Origin: Poindextera sp965277425
GTDB lineage: Bacteria > Pseudomonadota > Alphaproteobacteria > Caulobacterales > Caulobacteraceae
Assembly (NCBI GenBank): GCA_965277425.1
Contig: CBDICR010000006.1
Coordinates: 434,001 to 498,000, forward strand
DNA: 64,000 nucleotides
Direction: 5' to 3'
This document shows positions 15,833-24,763 of the stretch, in pieces. Positions within the stretch are counted from its first letter, which is position 1. Each line of letters starts with the position of its first letter. Below the pieces are notes generated by a model, which saw only the letters and a list, made by a program, of their open reading frames with translations, made no database searches and was not told the origin of the DNA. The position numbers and the translations under genes are program-made.

Positions 15833-17247
15833 CTTAGATGGTCCTTCCAACGCTGGATCTGGGCCTTGACTTGCGACGGCGCGGTCCCGCCATAACTCAC
15901 ACGACTTCCTACAGACGCCCGCGGACTCAACACCTCGTAAACGCTCGGCGTGATGCGTGGTTCGATGGCGGTGAGCTCGGCCAGGGGCAGCGCCGCCAGA
16001 TCGCTCAGCCCCAGCGCCTCCGCCCGCTTCACCGCGCGTCCGGTGACATGGTGCGCCTCGCGAAACGGCAGGTCCAGCTTGCGCACCAGCCAGTCGGCGA
16101 GATCGGTGGCCGTCGCGAAGGCGCCGCCCGCCGCCGCCGCCATCGCCTCGGTGTTGGCGACCAGGTCGGCCGCCATGCCGGTCATCGCCGCCAGCGCCAG
16201 CTCCAGCGCATCGAAGGCCTCGAACACCGGCTCCTTGTCTTCCTGCATGTCCTTGCCGTAGGTCAGCGGCAGGCCCTTCATCACCACGCTGAGCGCGGTC
16301 AGCGCGCCCAGGATGCGGCCGGACTTGGCGCGGACCAGCTCGGCCGCGTCGGGGTTGCGCTTCTGCGGCATGATCGACGAGCCGGTGGAGAAGGCGTCCG
16401 ACAGCCTGACGAAGCCGAACTGCGGCGTCGACCAGATGACGATCTCCTCGGCCAGGCGCGAGAGGTTGATGGCGCAGATGGAGGCCGCCGAGAGCGCCTC
16501 CAGCGCAAAATCGCGCGAAGCGACGGCGTCCATGGAGTTGGCGGCGGGCCCGTCGAAGCCCAGCGCCTTGGCGGTCTGGTGCGGGTCGATGGGGATGGAC
16601 GAGCCGGCCAGGGCCGCCGCGCCCAGGGGCGAGATGTTCATCCGCGCCCGGGCGTCGGCGAAGCGCGAGGCATCGCGGCCGAACATTTCGACATAGGCCA
16701 TCAGATGGTGGCCGAAGGTGACCGGCTGGGCGGGCTGCAGGTGGGTGAAGCCGGGCATTAGCGTCGCCGCGTGGGTCTCGGCCTGGGCCAGCAAGGCGCG
16801 CTGCAGATCGCCAAGGGCCGCCACGACGCGATCGCAGGCGCCGCGCACCCAAAGGCGCAGGTCGAGCGCCACCTGGTCATTGCGCGAGCGGGCGGTATGC
16901 AGCCGGCCGGCGGCCTCGCCGATCAGCTCCTTCAGCCGCTGCTCCACATTCATGTGGATATCTTCGAATTCGTCGCGGAAGGGGAAAGTCTCGGCCGCCA
17001 GTTCGGCCTCGATCAGCCCAAGCCCGCGCTGGATCGCCGCCTCGTCGGCCGCCGTGATGACGCCGGTCTTGGCCAGCATGGCGGCATGGGCGCGCGATCC
17101 CGCCAGGTCCTCGGCGGCCAGGCGCCGATCGAAGCCGATCGACACATTGATCGCCTGCATCAAGGCGTCCGGCTTGACGGAGAAGCGTCCGCCCCACATG
17201 GACTGGCCTTGATCCGGCTCCCCTGGAGTCTTCGGAGGCTTAGGCAT
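15829..17247 (-). CDS. argH: Argininosuccinate lyase
   Basis: A 472-aa fumarase/aspartase superfamily enzyme. It shows SMWGGRFSVKPDALM at the N-terminus, TARSRNDQVALDLRL in the first conserved region, the catalytic-loop signature TGSSIMPQKRNPDAAE, and THLQPAQPVTFGHH. It splits argininosuccinate into arginine and fumarate. Its ATG (complement 17245-17247) and the ATG of tlpA (17246-17248) share the palindrome CATG on opposite strands, so the promoter of each gene must lie inside the other. First gene of the argH-lptM-lysA chain. Confidence 0.96.
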   Translation of the reverse strand: MPKPPKTPGEPDQGQSMWGGRFSVKPDALMQAINVSIGFDRRLAAEDLAGSRAHAAMLAKTGVITAADEAAIQRGLGLIEAELAAETFPFRDEFEDIHMNVEQRLKELIGEAAGRLHTARSRNDQVALDLRLWVRGACDRVVAALGDLQRALLAQAETHAATLMPGFTHLQPAQPVTFGHHLMAYVEMFGRDASRFADARARMNISPLGAAALAGSSIPIDPHQTAKALGFDGPAANSMDAVASRDFALEALSAASICAINLSRLAEEIVIWSTPQFGFVRLSDAFSTGSSIMPQKRNPDAAELVRAKSGRILGALTALSVVMKGLPLTYGKDMQEDKEPVFEAFDALELALAAMTGMAADLVANTEAMAAAAGGAFATATDLADWLVRKLDLPFREAHHVTGRAVKRAEALGLSDLAALPLAELTAIEPRITPSVYEVLSPRASVGSRVSYGGTAPSQVKAQIQRWKDHLR

Positions 17248-17872
17248 GACGGACTTCCGCGAGAGCGAGGGAATGGACAGGGCCAGACGCCGGCCCTGGA
17301 CCTATGCGCTCTGGAGCGGGGCCGCGATCGGCCTCGCCGTGGTCCTATATGTCATCGCGACGCTGGTCATCAAACATGCCGTCCCGGCCAATCTCAATTC
17401 CCTAGCCAAGGGCGGCATGAAGGCGCTGACGGTCACCGCCGCGGGCTCGGCCCCGCCGAACCAGCCCATCTTGGGTCCGGACGGCCAGTCCACCGACCTG
17501 ACCCAGATCAAGGCCCCGGTGGTGGTGGTCAATCTGTGGGCCACCTGGTGCGCGCCCTGCGTCACCGAAATGCCGACCCTGGCCAAGCTGCAGGCGGCCT
17601 ATCCGGGCCGCATCCTGGTCGTCCCGGTCAGCATGGACACGCCGAAGGATCGCGAGAAGGCGCGCGCCTTCATCGCCCAATACCCGCCGCTGAAGCTGTA
17701 CCAGGATCCCACGGCCACCCTGATCTTCAAGCTGACCCCGCCGGCCGAGGGTTTGCCGACCACCATCCTCTACGGCCGGCGCGGCGTGGAGCGCGCGCGG
17801 GTGGCCGGCGGCGCCGACTGGAGCGGTCCCGACGCCCACGCCGTCATCGACGCGCTGCTGGCGCAGAAGTGA
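17246..17872 (+). CDS. TlpA-type membrane-anchored thiol-disulfide reductase
   Basis: A 208-aa protein with one N-terminal TM helix (about 23-45) and a periplasmic thioredoxin fold with the WCAPC active site in VNLWATWCAPCVTEMPTL and the cis-Pro loop GLPTTILYG. Proteins of this group keep cytochrome c or other periplasmic cysteines reduced. Pairing with divergent argH is typical in alphaproteobacteria. The start at 17246 shares two bases with the argH start codon; a second in-frame ATG at 17273 would place transcription and translation signals within the coding part and is the alternative. Confidence 0.88.
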   Translation: MTDFRESEGMDRARRRPWTYALWSGAAIGLAVVLYVIATLVIKHAVPANLNSLAKGGMKALTVTAAGSAPPNQPILGPDGQSTDLTQIKAPVVVVNLWATWCAPCVTEMPTLAKLQAAYPGRILVVPVSMDTPKDREKARAFIAQYPPLKLYQDPTATLIFKLTPPAEGLPTTILYGRRGVERARVAGGADWSGPDAHAVIDALLAQK

Positions 17873-17879
17873 ACGGGCG

Positions 17880-18051
17880 CCCGGGTTGACGCCTGTGGGG
17901 CCTCGGGGCACTTAATTATCCACAATCCGATCTACGGCTTGCGTCCGGACGATCCGTTCCACCGAACTCGCCGACACCAGGATTTGCGATTGTCACGGGA
18001 AGACCGCCTCGGCGGCGCCCGCCACTGGAACGGCTCTTCGAGGAACAACGC
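17880..18051 (+). promoter_or_regulatory. Upstream/leader region of cold-shock gene
   Basis: About 170 nt separate tlpA from the cold-shock gene, with an AT-richer patch near 17910-17930 that could hold the promoter. A long 5' leader is typical of cspA-type genes, whose mRNA structure senses temperature. GAGGA sits 7 nt before the ATG. No specific structure is claimed. Confidence 0.35.
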
Positions 18052-18255
18052 ATGCCCAACGGCACGGTCAAGTGGTTCAACGCCACCAAAGGCTATGGCT
18101 TCATCCAGCCGGACGACGGCGGCAAGGACGTGTTCGTCCATGTCTCCGCCGTCGAACGCGCCGGCCTGAACGGCCTCAACGAAGGTCAGACGGTCAGCTA
18201 CGAATTGACCGACGAGCGCGGCAAGACCGCGGCGGTCAATTTGAAGGCGAGCTGA
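18052..18255 (+). CDS. Cold-shock protein, CspA family
   Basis: A 67-aa single cold-shock domain: GTVKWFNATKGYGFIQPDD with RNP1, and DVFVHVSAVERAG with RNP2. These proteins bind single-stranded RNA/DNA and act as RNA chaperones. Length and motifs match the family throughout. Its last 20 bases overlap the end of the convergent gluQ gene. Confidence 0.95.
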   Translation: MPNGTVKWFNATKGYGFIQPDDGGKDVFVHVSAVERAGLNGLNEGQTVSYELTDERGKTAAVNLKAS

Positions 18256-19135
18256 AACCTACGCCTTCGCCGGGGCCCGCGGTCTCGTCGAAGCCGAGTT
18301 CGGCGCGCAAGGCGGCGGGGTCCAGCCCGGCGGCGCGCAGGCTGCGCAAGGTCTCGGCCCGGTCGCGCTTGGCGTAGCGTTTGCCGTCGGGTCCGAGCAG
18401 GATCGGGTGATGGCGGTAGGCCGGCGCCGGCAGGCCCAGCAGCGTCTGCAACAGGCGCTGCACCGCAACCGCGTCGAACAGGTCGCCGCCGCGCACGACC
18501 AGGGTCACCCCCTGCAGGGCGTCATCGACCACCACCGCCAGATGATAGGCGACGCCCAGGCCCTTACGGGCCAGGATCACGTCGCCGGCTGCGTCCAGCA
18601 ACGCCTTCAGCCGCCCGTGCTCGCCGTTCGGGCCGGCGCCTTGCTCGACGAATTCCATCTGGTCGAAGCCCGCGCCCAGATGCTGCTTCGCCGCGCGCAG
18701 CGACAGCCGCCAGGCGAAGGGCTCGCCGGCGGCCAGGCGCGCGGCCTCCTCGGCTTGCGGCAGGGGTGCACCGACATAGGGCGCGACCGGGCCGTGCGGG
18801 GCGCGAGCGCTTTCGTCCAGCAGCTCAGTGCGGGTCTTGAAGCAACGATAGACCAGGCCCTCGGCGCGCAGGCGCTCCAGCGCGGCGCGGTAGTCGTCCA
18901 GGTGATCGGACTGGCGGCGGACCGGCGTCTCCCAGGCCAGGCCCAGCCAGGCGAGATCCTCGTAGATGGCGGCTTCGAATTCGGGCCGGCAGCGGACGGT
19001 GTCGATATCCTCGATGCGCAGGATAAAGCGGCCTTGAGCCTCCTGGGCCGCCCTGGCCGCCGTCAGCGCCGAAAAGGCGTGGCCGCGATGCAGCAAACCG
19101 CTGGGCGAAGGCGCGAAGCGGGCGACGGTGTCCAT
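18236..19135 (-). CDS. gluQ: Glutamyl-Q tRNA(Asp) synthetase
   Basis: A 299-aa class I aminoacyl-tRNA synthetase fragment-like enzyme lacking the anticodon-binding domain, as expected for GluQ-RS. It has RFAPSPSGLLHRGHAFSAL (HIGH-type motif), FILRIEDIDTVRCRPEF, a short Cys-containing segment, and a KMSKS-like loop KRYAKRDRAE. It attaches glutamate to queuosine at the wobble base of tRNA-Asp. The start at 19135 is chosen because the catalytic fold begins three residues later; longer in-frame extensions run into the TetR gene. Only 13 bp downstream of the TetR-type regulator, same strand. Confidence 0.9.
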   Translation of the reverse strand: MDTVARFAPSPSGLLHRGHAFSALTAARAAQEAQGRFILRIEDIDTVRCRPEFEAAIYEDLAWLGLAWETPVRRQSDHLDDYRAALERLRAEGLVYRCFKTRTELLDESARAPHGPVAPYVGAPLPQAEEAARLAAGEPFAWRLSLRAAKQHLGAGFDQMEFVEQGAGPNGEHGRLKALLDAAGDVILARKGLGVAYHLAVVVDDALQGVTLVVRGGDLFDAVAVQRLLQTLLGLPAPAYRHHPILLGPDGKRYAKRDRAETLRSLRAAGLDPAALRAELGFDETAGPGEGVGFSSPSN

Positions 19136-19148
19136 GCCGCGTCCAGGG

Positions 19149-19787
19149 TCAGTGCTGGGCCGGCCTGGCGAACATGACGTGGCTGAGCACGCCGCGAAGG
19201 AAGGCCTTTTCGCCGCCAAGCTCGGCCTTCAGCGTCTGGAATTCGGCGAACCCGCTCATCTCGGCCAGGCCGTGCACGGCGCACCAGGCCGCGATGGCGG
19301 CCAGGTGGGCGTCGACCTCGCTGATCTCGCCGCCGGCGGCCTCGCGGATCGCGTCCTTGACCATGGCGAAGCCGCTCTTGTCGTGCTCTTCGCTCTCGGG
19401 CATGGCGTCGGCCCGACGCGCGCAGTCGTACATCACCCGATAGGCGGCCGGGTGCTCCTGTGCGAACTCGACATAGGCCAGGCCGATGTCCGACAACCGG
19501 TCGCCGAGATCGGGGCGGCCGGTCGCCGCCGCCGCCAGCACCACGTTGAGCTTGGTGAAGCCCGCCTTGCCGACGGCGAGCATCAACTCTTCCTTGTCCT
19601 TGAAATGGTGGTACGGCGCGGCCGGGCTGACCCCGGCCTCGCGGGCGACGGCGCGCAGGGAAAGCCCGCTCGGACCTTCCCGCTCCAGCACCGTCTCGGC
19701 CGCGTCCAACAGCGCCCGGCGCAGGTCGCCATGGTGATAGGGTTTATTTTCCGTAACCGCGGGGTCGGTCGTCGTCATCGCTTCCAC
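19149..19787 (-). CDS. TetR/AcrR family transcriptional regulator
   Basis: A 212-aa regulator. The N-terminal helix-turn-helix is clear: LRRALLDAAETVLEREGP, then LSLRAVAREAGVSPAAPYHHFKDKEELM, around residues 20-67. The C-terminal helical ligand domain begins about residue 80. Effector unknown. It is divergent from a small membrane-peptide gene with about 190 bp between, containing inverted repeats that could be its operator. Start may be at 19787 or at the second ATG at 19778. Confidence 0.92.
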   Translation of the reverse strand: MEAMTTTDPAVTENKPYHHGDLRRALLDAAETVLEREGPSGLSLRAVAREAGVSPAAPYHHFKDKEELMLAVGKAGFTKLNVVLAAAATGRPDLGDRLSDIGLAYVEFAQEHPAAYRVMYDCARRADAMPESEEHDKSGFAMVKDAIREAAGGEISEVDAHLAAIAAWCAVHGLAEMSGFAEFQTLKAELGGEKAFLRGVLSHVMFARPAQH

Positions 19788-19800
19788 CCTTATTTTCTAA

Positions 19801-19866
19801 CAGCGTATGCCGGAATTCTAACGCTGTAAAGATTATCTTGACACCGTTCAAATAGGTGTTATTTAA
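19801..19866 (+). promoter_or_regulatory. Promoter and inverted repeats between tetR-type gene and small peptide gene
   Basis: A sigma70-like promoter reads rightward: TTGACA at 19838-19843 and TATTTA at 19860-19865, spacing 16. Two overlapping inverted repeats sit on it: ACACC...GGTGT (19841-19859), and AACGCTGT / ACACCGTT (about 19820-19848, one mismatch). Such a layout fits repression by the adjacent TetR-type protein. This is inference from symmetry and position. Confidence 0.5.
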
Positions 19867-19979
19867 GCATCGTTCAGATCGAAACGCGGTTATCCGAAAG
19901 GGCCTCGCGGATCGAAACGGACCGGCCGAAGGCGCCCGCCGGCGGACGTTTCAAACAATCCCTATCAAGGATGACACCC

Positions 19980-20084
19980 ATGTCTCTCTCCCTCTTCCAA
20001 CGCATCACCGACGCGGCCGGCGGCCTTGTCATGCTGGCCATCGGCCTCATCACCGGCGGCGCGCTCGCCCTCGTCGGCGCCTAA
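19980..20084 (+). CDS. 34-residue single-helix membrane peptide
   Basis: A short gene starting with a good Shine-Dalgarno (AAGGA about 8-9 nt before the ATG). The product begins MSLSLFQRITDAAGG and continues into one hydrophobic helix (LVMLAIGLITGGALALVGA) to the end, so it is probably inserted in the inner membrane with a short amphipathic N-terminus. It lies downstream of a recognisable promoter divergent from a TetR-type gene. No function is recognised; it resembles regulatory small membrane proteins in form only. Codon third positions are GC-rich like real genes here. Confidence 0.55.
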   Translation: MSLSLFQRITDAAGGLVMLAIGLITGGALALVGA

Positions 20085-20430
20085 GGCCGGACCCCGGACT
20101 GTGAGGGGTCCAAGGATTTGAGGGGAGCGTCGAAAACGCCTCGCTCCTCTCAAACGCCCAACCCGCCCTTATTGACCAGATTTTGAGCCCTCCATCGGTC
20201 GATTTTTGACCGAAGCCAGCCTGGCCCTGTTGTCTGCGGGCTACGGCCTTAACCAAATCGCCAGAGAAATTCCCGCCCGACATAGGCCTGTCGTCAAAAT
20301 ATGCTTATGCTTCCGGCGTGTCGGGCCGGGAGGCTCGGCCGTGATCGGCTTCAGCCTCGAAGGAGCTTCGCCTTCAGTCTTATCGAGCGCCTGATCTTCC
20401 GTCCCGAGCCAAGCTTCGGGGAGGCGCGCC
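20085..20430. other. Intergenic region with hairpin
   Basis: No gene is seen in these 346 bp. A strong hairpin lies at 20118-20153: TTGAGGGGAGCG pairs with CGCTCCTCTCAA with one mismatch. It has no T-run after it, but it follows the small peptide gene and may terminate it. Shortly before 20431 is the Shine-Dalgarno GGGGAGG of the HNH gene. The rest is featureless. Confidence 0.5.
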
Positions 20431-20991
20431 ATGCAGGTGCTTAAACGGCCGCCCTCCGGTTGGCCGGCTCTGGTGCTGAACGCCGACTACCGTCCGCTCT
20501 CCTACTATCCCCTGTCGCTGTGGCCCTGGCAGGAGGTGATCAAGGCGGTGTTCCTCGACCGCGTCGACGTGGTCTCCACCTATGATCAGGTGGTCCACTC
20601 GCCGTCGTTCGAGATGCGCCTGCCCAGCGTGGTTTCGCTGAAGCAATATATCGTCCAGGATCGGCCGCCGGCCTTCACGCGGTTCAACCTCTTCCTGCGC
20701 GACGCCTTCGCCTGCCAGTACTGCGGCTCGGGCGACGACCTGACCTTCGACCACCTGATCCCGCGCTCCAAGGGCGGGCGGACCACCTGGGAGAACATCG
20801 TCACCGCCTGCGCCCGCTGCAACCTGGCCAAGGGCGGCCGCACCCCGCGCGAAGCCCATATGCACCCGCACCGCGAGCCCTACCGCCCGAACATGTTCGA
20901 GCTCCAGGACCACGGCCGCCGCTTCCCGCCCAACCACCTGCACGAAAGCTGGCTGGACTATCTCTATTGGGACATCGAACTGGAGGCTTAA
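20431..20991 (+). CDS. HNH endonuclease family protein
   Basis: A 186-aa protein with a C-terminal HNH/zinc-finger nuclease module: CQYCG, then FDHLIPRSKGG, ENIVTACARCN and KGGRTP, i.e. two CxxC pairs around the catalytic His. The N-terminal part (WPALVLNADYRPLSYYPL) is conserved in a widespread chromosomal group of HNH proteins of unknown role. It is not adjacent to restriction or phage genes, so it is probably a housekeeping nuclease. SD GGGGAGG precedes the ATG. Confidence 0.88.
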   Translation: MQVLKRPPSGWPALVLNADYRPLSYYPLSLWPWQEVIKAVFLDRVDVVSTYDQVVHSPSFEMRLPSVVSLKQYIVQDRPPAFTRFNLFLRDAFACQYCGSGDDLTFDHLIPRSKGGRTTWENIVTACARCNLAKGGRTPREAHMHPHREPYRPNMFELQDHGRRFPPNHLHESWLDYLYWDIELEA

Positions 20992-21071
20992 GGCGCGCCA
21001 ATCGCTTCTTGCGACTTGCTCGAAACCGTTGAACCCATGCTAGGTTCAACGTGCAGTTCGGGAGGAGCGCG

Positions 21072-21931
21072 ATGTGGGCTAGCGTAGCCGTTCGAGTCAT
21101 GTTGGCCAGCGTGGCCGCGTTGGCGTCATCAGGGTGATCGCTCAGACCAACCCAGCGCCGGCCAGTCCTCCAAAACACCTCGACCTGCCAATCGAAGGGG
21201 TCGCTACGTTCAAATGGACCGAACTTCCGACGGCGGAACAGATGGCCAATTTCTATCCGAAACTCGCCTGGTCTCTGCAACTTCCTGGAAAGGTGCATCT
21301 CCGATGCCAAGCCACGACACTCGGAACCCTCGATCAATGCACCGCCGATAGCGAACATCCCGCCGGGCTTGGCTTCGGAGACGCCGCCTTGCTCCTGGCG
21401 CCTTACTTTCACCTCAAGCTGGACGACCAGACGGTCGGCAACGATGTGAGCTTCACCGTTGTCTTTCGTTTGCCGCCAGATGAAACCATCTCGAGCGGCG
21501 ATACGGCGACCTCGCCCAAACCGACAAAACACGCGCTCGAATTAGCCCGGCAGTTGGCTGTGACGTCAACAGGCGGCGATCAGGCTTCGATGGAGATGAA
21601 ATGGTGCGCGGACGTATTGAAAGCCAAGGTTATGAACAGCATGGGAACGGTGTTGAACACCCCGGAAAGCAATGCGGCTCTTGAAGCGTTTGGACAGGCC
21701 TGCGCAGCAGCGCTTCCTAACCTCATAGAGGGAACCGCAGCATCCTATGCGGCCACCTACTCAGAAGCTGAATTGGCTGACATTCTGGCCTTCTTGCAGA
21801 GCCCTTCCGGGAAAGCCTGGATGACGCGTGAGAGTTATCTGAGGCAGGCCCAGATCAAGGCCGAAGCGCCAGTCTGGAGATCGATTTACGCCGACGCCCA
21901 CGCGCGCCTTTGTCAGAAGATCGCATGCTAG
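21072..21931 (+). pseudogene. Exported TonB_C-like/DUF2059-like protein with apparent one-base frameshift
   Basis: The main open frame runs 21134-21931 (265 aa from a GTG). Its first half (about residues 20-115) looks like a TonB C-terminal-type domain with Cys pair (HLRCQ...LDQC) and ends in FTVVFRLPP. Its last 70 residues (YSEAELADILAFLQSPSGKAW) look like DUF2059. It has no signal peptide. However, at 21072 an ATG with strong SD (GGAGGAG) encodes MWASVAVRVMLASVAALASSG, a good signal peptide, that stops at TGA in GGGTGA. One extra G in the GGG run at 21132-21134 would join the two as ...ASSGVIAQTNP. So the gene appears frameshifted by a one-base loss, or carries a sequencing error. Function unknown. 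Confidence 0.7.
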
Positions 21932-21998
21932 GATCGGCTTCGGCGAAATCCGGCGATCGGTTGGGCGATCGAAACGCCCGCCAGTCGCACCGGCCGAC

Positions 21999-24675
21999 TC
22001 ATGGACGCAAGCCGTAGCCAGAAAATCTGATGTCGATCGTTGGGTCTATGGCCTTCGCCGCGGCGATATCGGCTGCGCCTTGCGTCGCCTCGCCGCTTCG
22101 CAGCTTGGCCATCCCTCGACCGTAGAGCGAATCGGCCTGGTTCGGGTGAAGGCTCAGAGCGGCGTCGTAGTCGGCGATCGACTCCTTGAACCGCCCCAAC
22201 CTGAATTTCACCAACCCGCGGCTGTCGAGCGTGGCCGGGTCGTTTGGCTTCAAAGCTAGCGAGTCGCCGCAATCGATCAGCGCCCGATCCAGATCTTGCC
22301 CCAAGGTCACCCGCGCCCAACACCGCTCGTTGAGCAACCTGGCGCGGCGGTCCGGATCCGATGACTGATCGGCCAATAGACCGAGAAGTTGGATTTTCCC
22401 CTGTGGGCCGCCGTCTTTGTCGTAAGCGTCTCTGATCTGGGCCGCCAATCGATTGTCCCCAGGCGACAGGCGCATCGCGGTCGCAAAGTCCTTCTCAGCG
22501 GAACCAAAGTCAGCACGCGACAGGTAGACTTCGCCCCTTCCCGCCAGTGCAAACACATCGTTTGGATCAAGCTTCAGCGCCTGATCAAAATCGGCCAGCG
22601 CCAAATCCTTTTGCCCGAGTTCAAAGTGGGCGATCCCGCGATTGTAGATGTGTTTCGCAACGTCCGGCTCGAGATTGGCCGCCTGGGTGAAGTCGGTGAT
22701 CGCAGCGCCGTAGTCGCCGCCATTCAAGGCGGCGGCGCCGCGCCGTGCGAAGCTGAGCGCATCCTTAGGCTCCGAACGGGGCGTCAGATCGCTGTCCGCC
22801 GTGCGAATTTCCACTGGTTGTTCCGCGCGAACATCGACATCCGTCGCTGCAAGTTGGCGAAGCGCCACCGCAGCCGACTCGGCTTCCGAAGCCGCGAACT
22901 CCGGCTGAAGGCTGCGCTGGCTGGCCTGCATGGTGACGACCCCATTTTCGACGCGGGAGTGCCGCCTGTACTCCATGCCCGCGATCGTTTGATCGACGTC
23001 CTGCCCGGTCAGGAGTTCATAGCTGGCGCCAGAGGACGGAAGCGTGATCACGACGGCCCATCTGTAGTAGGTCGGATAAGGAACAGCGTAGGGGGCGTCG
23101 GCATGCGGTCCCGGCTCGCGCTTGTACGAGACATTAAGTCCCAGATTGCTATCGCCGATATCGAAGTCGCGGACGAAACCGTTCCGCACCCAATCCATCG
23201 TCGCACTGCCATCCATCGACAGCGTCGCCGTGCCGGCCGCGTCATCGGAGGCGAATCCGACCGTCTTGGCGTCGGCCCATGGGATTTTTTGCCGCCAATA
23301 GTCGCGCAGATATCGGTCGGCGTCCTCGCGGCTTACGGCGCTGATGGCCAGTTTCATCACGATCGCATCGTCGCCGTGCAAGATGTGCTCGGCATGGATT
23401 CGCGCCGGGGCGTCCAGGCCAGCCGATGCGTCGAGCTTGACCACGCTGTCGTCCTGCGGCTCGACGAGCGGCGGCGGAGCGAGCTTGGCGAGATCAGCGC
23501 CGGAACTTTGGACCGGTAAAGCCCAATGGAAGTTCGGCACGGGAATGCGATCCAGATCCCGATCGCCCAGACGCGTGCCATCCAGCCAATAGACCTTGCC
23601 GTCGATCCTTGCGCGCACGAGAACGTGGTCGAACGACTCAAGAACCGGCAACCGCTCGTCCAGCCCGTCGCCGCCCGTCGTACTGACCAGGGCCGGCTGC
23701 GCTTCGATATCCAACGCCCTGAGCAGCGCCAGAAGCAATGCCGTCTTGCCTTTGCAGTCGCCAAAGCGACGCGCCCAGGTCGTGTCGGCGTCCGCCGGCA
23801 CAAAGCCGCCGTCGTTCATGGGCCTTGATCTTGTCGATTTCAACCTGAAGCGCCGAATTGGGGGCGAGCGTAGAGGCTTTGCGATAGAGCGGCTCCATGA
23901 GAGCCGAAACCTCCGCCCAACTGGAGAACTGACTCGCCTCAAGGAGGCCGGTGTCGTTGAAGCGTTCTGGGGCGTCTCGCGGAGGCTGCGGCGCCTCGAC
24001 GTTGTTCAGATCGATGAGAAGTTCGCTCGTACCGCCCGCAGACGAAACCGTTGGTGAACCGAGGCCGTCCGTCGCCCGCCATCGCATCGGCTTGGAGATT
24101 GGCCAAATCTCCCGAATGTGAACTCGCCCGATCACGCCTGGCCTGGCCATCGCGGCGAAACTCTCTGAGCGTCCCTGAAAAACGGGGTCCTTCCGACGGA
24201 TAGTCGCGGCGAGGTCCACAACATCACCGACTTGCAAGCCTTCAAGCTGCATGTTGGCGGTGAGCGTGCCGTCCAGCATCGCCTGCTCCAGGTTCGTCTC
24301 GCGGCGAAGCACGATGAACTTTTTTCCGTTCGCCAGAGCGTCAATGATCTGGTTTCCCCGGATGATGTGCAACCGATGGACCGAGATCGTATCGGTCTTT
24401 GGATTCCATTTCAGAATGACGTTTCCCGCGACCGACAAGGCCTGCGCGGAGAGAACTTTGTAGGCGGTCTCGGTGTAGAACTGGTCTTGGTCCGGACCGA
24501 ACAGCGTCTGAATATCCTGCAGCCGGATCTGTAGGGCGACGCTGTCCGGACCCGTAGACTCGTTCGGAATCGGCGTGGGTTTGACCCAGGCTGGGACCGG
24601 GCCGTATTGCGGTTGATCGGCGGCGACAGCGGCCCCGGCCCACAACAGAGCCGCGACGAATACCCAAAGCTTCAC
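21999..24675 (-). pseudogene. DUF3857/transglutaminase-like/TPR protein broken by internal deletion
   Basis: Two frames together make one known architecture. The 5' part (24675 down to about 23820) starts with a signal peptide (VKLWVFVAALLWAGAAVAAD) and a DUF3857 domain. The 3' part (from about 23820 down to 21999) holds the transglutaminase-like core with the Cys in RRFGDCKGKTALLLALL, His in ESFDHVLV and Asp in WLDGTRLGD, then TPR repeats over the last 250 residues. The frames switch at about 23820, where ...EIDKIKA meets MNDGGFVPADAD. In relatives roughly 25 residues normally lie between these (family knowledge), so a short non-triplet deletion seems to have broken the gene. Alternative start GTG at 24699. 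Confidence 0.75.
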
Positions 24676-24763
24676 TATCGCCCCCAGGTCAGACCCCACA
24701 CATCGACGATAGCTTGATGCTTGGTTTATGCAACTGAGAGAGGAACGGTATCGGTTCCGCTCA

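Noticed and set aside
24700..24763. A cobalamin or other riboswitch near the TonB receptor or the mutase operon
   Set aside because: No B12-box-like conserved sequence or suitable leader length is seen before either gene.
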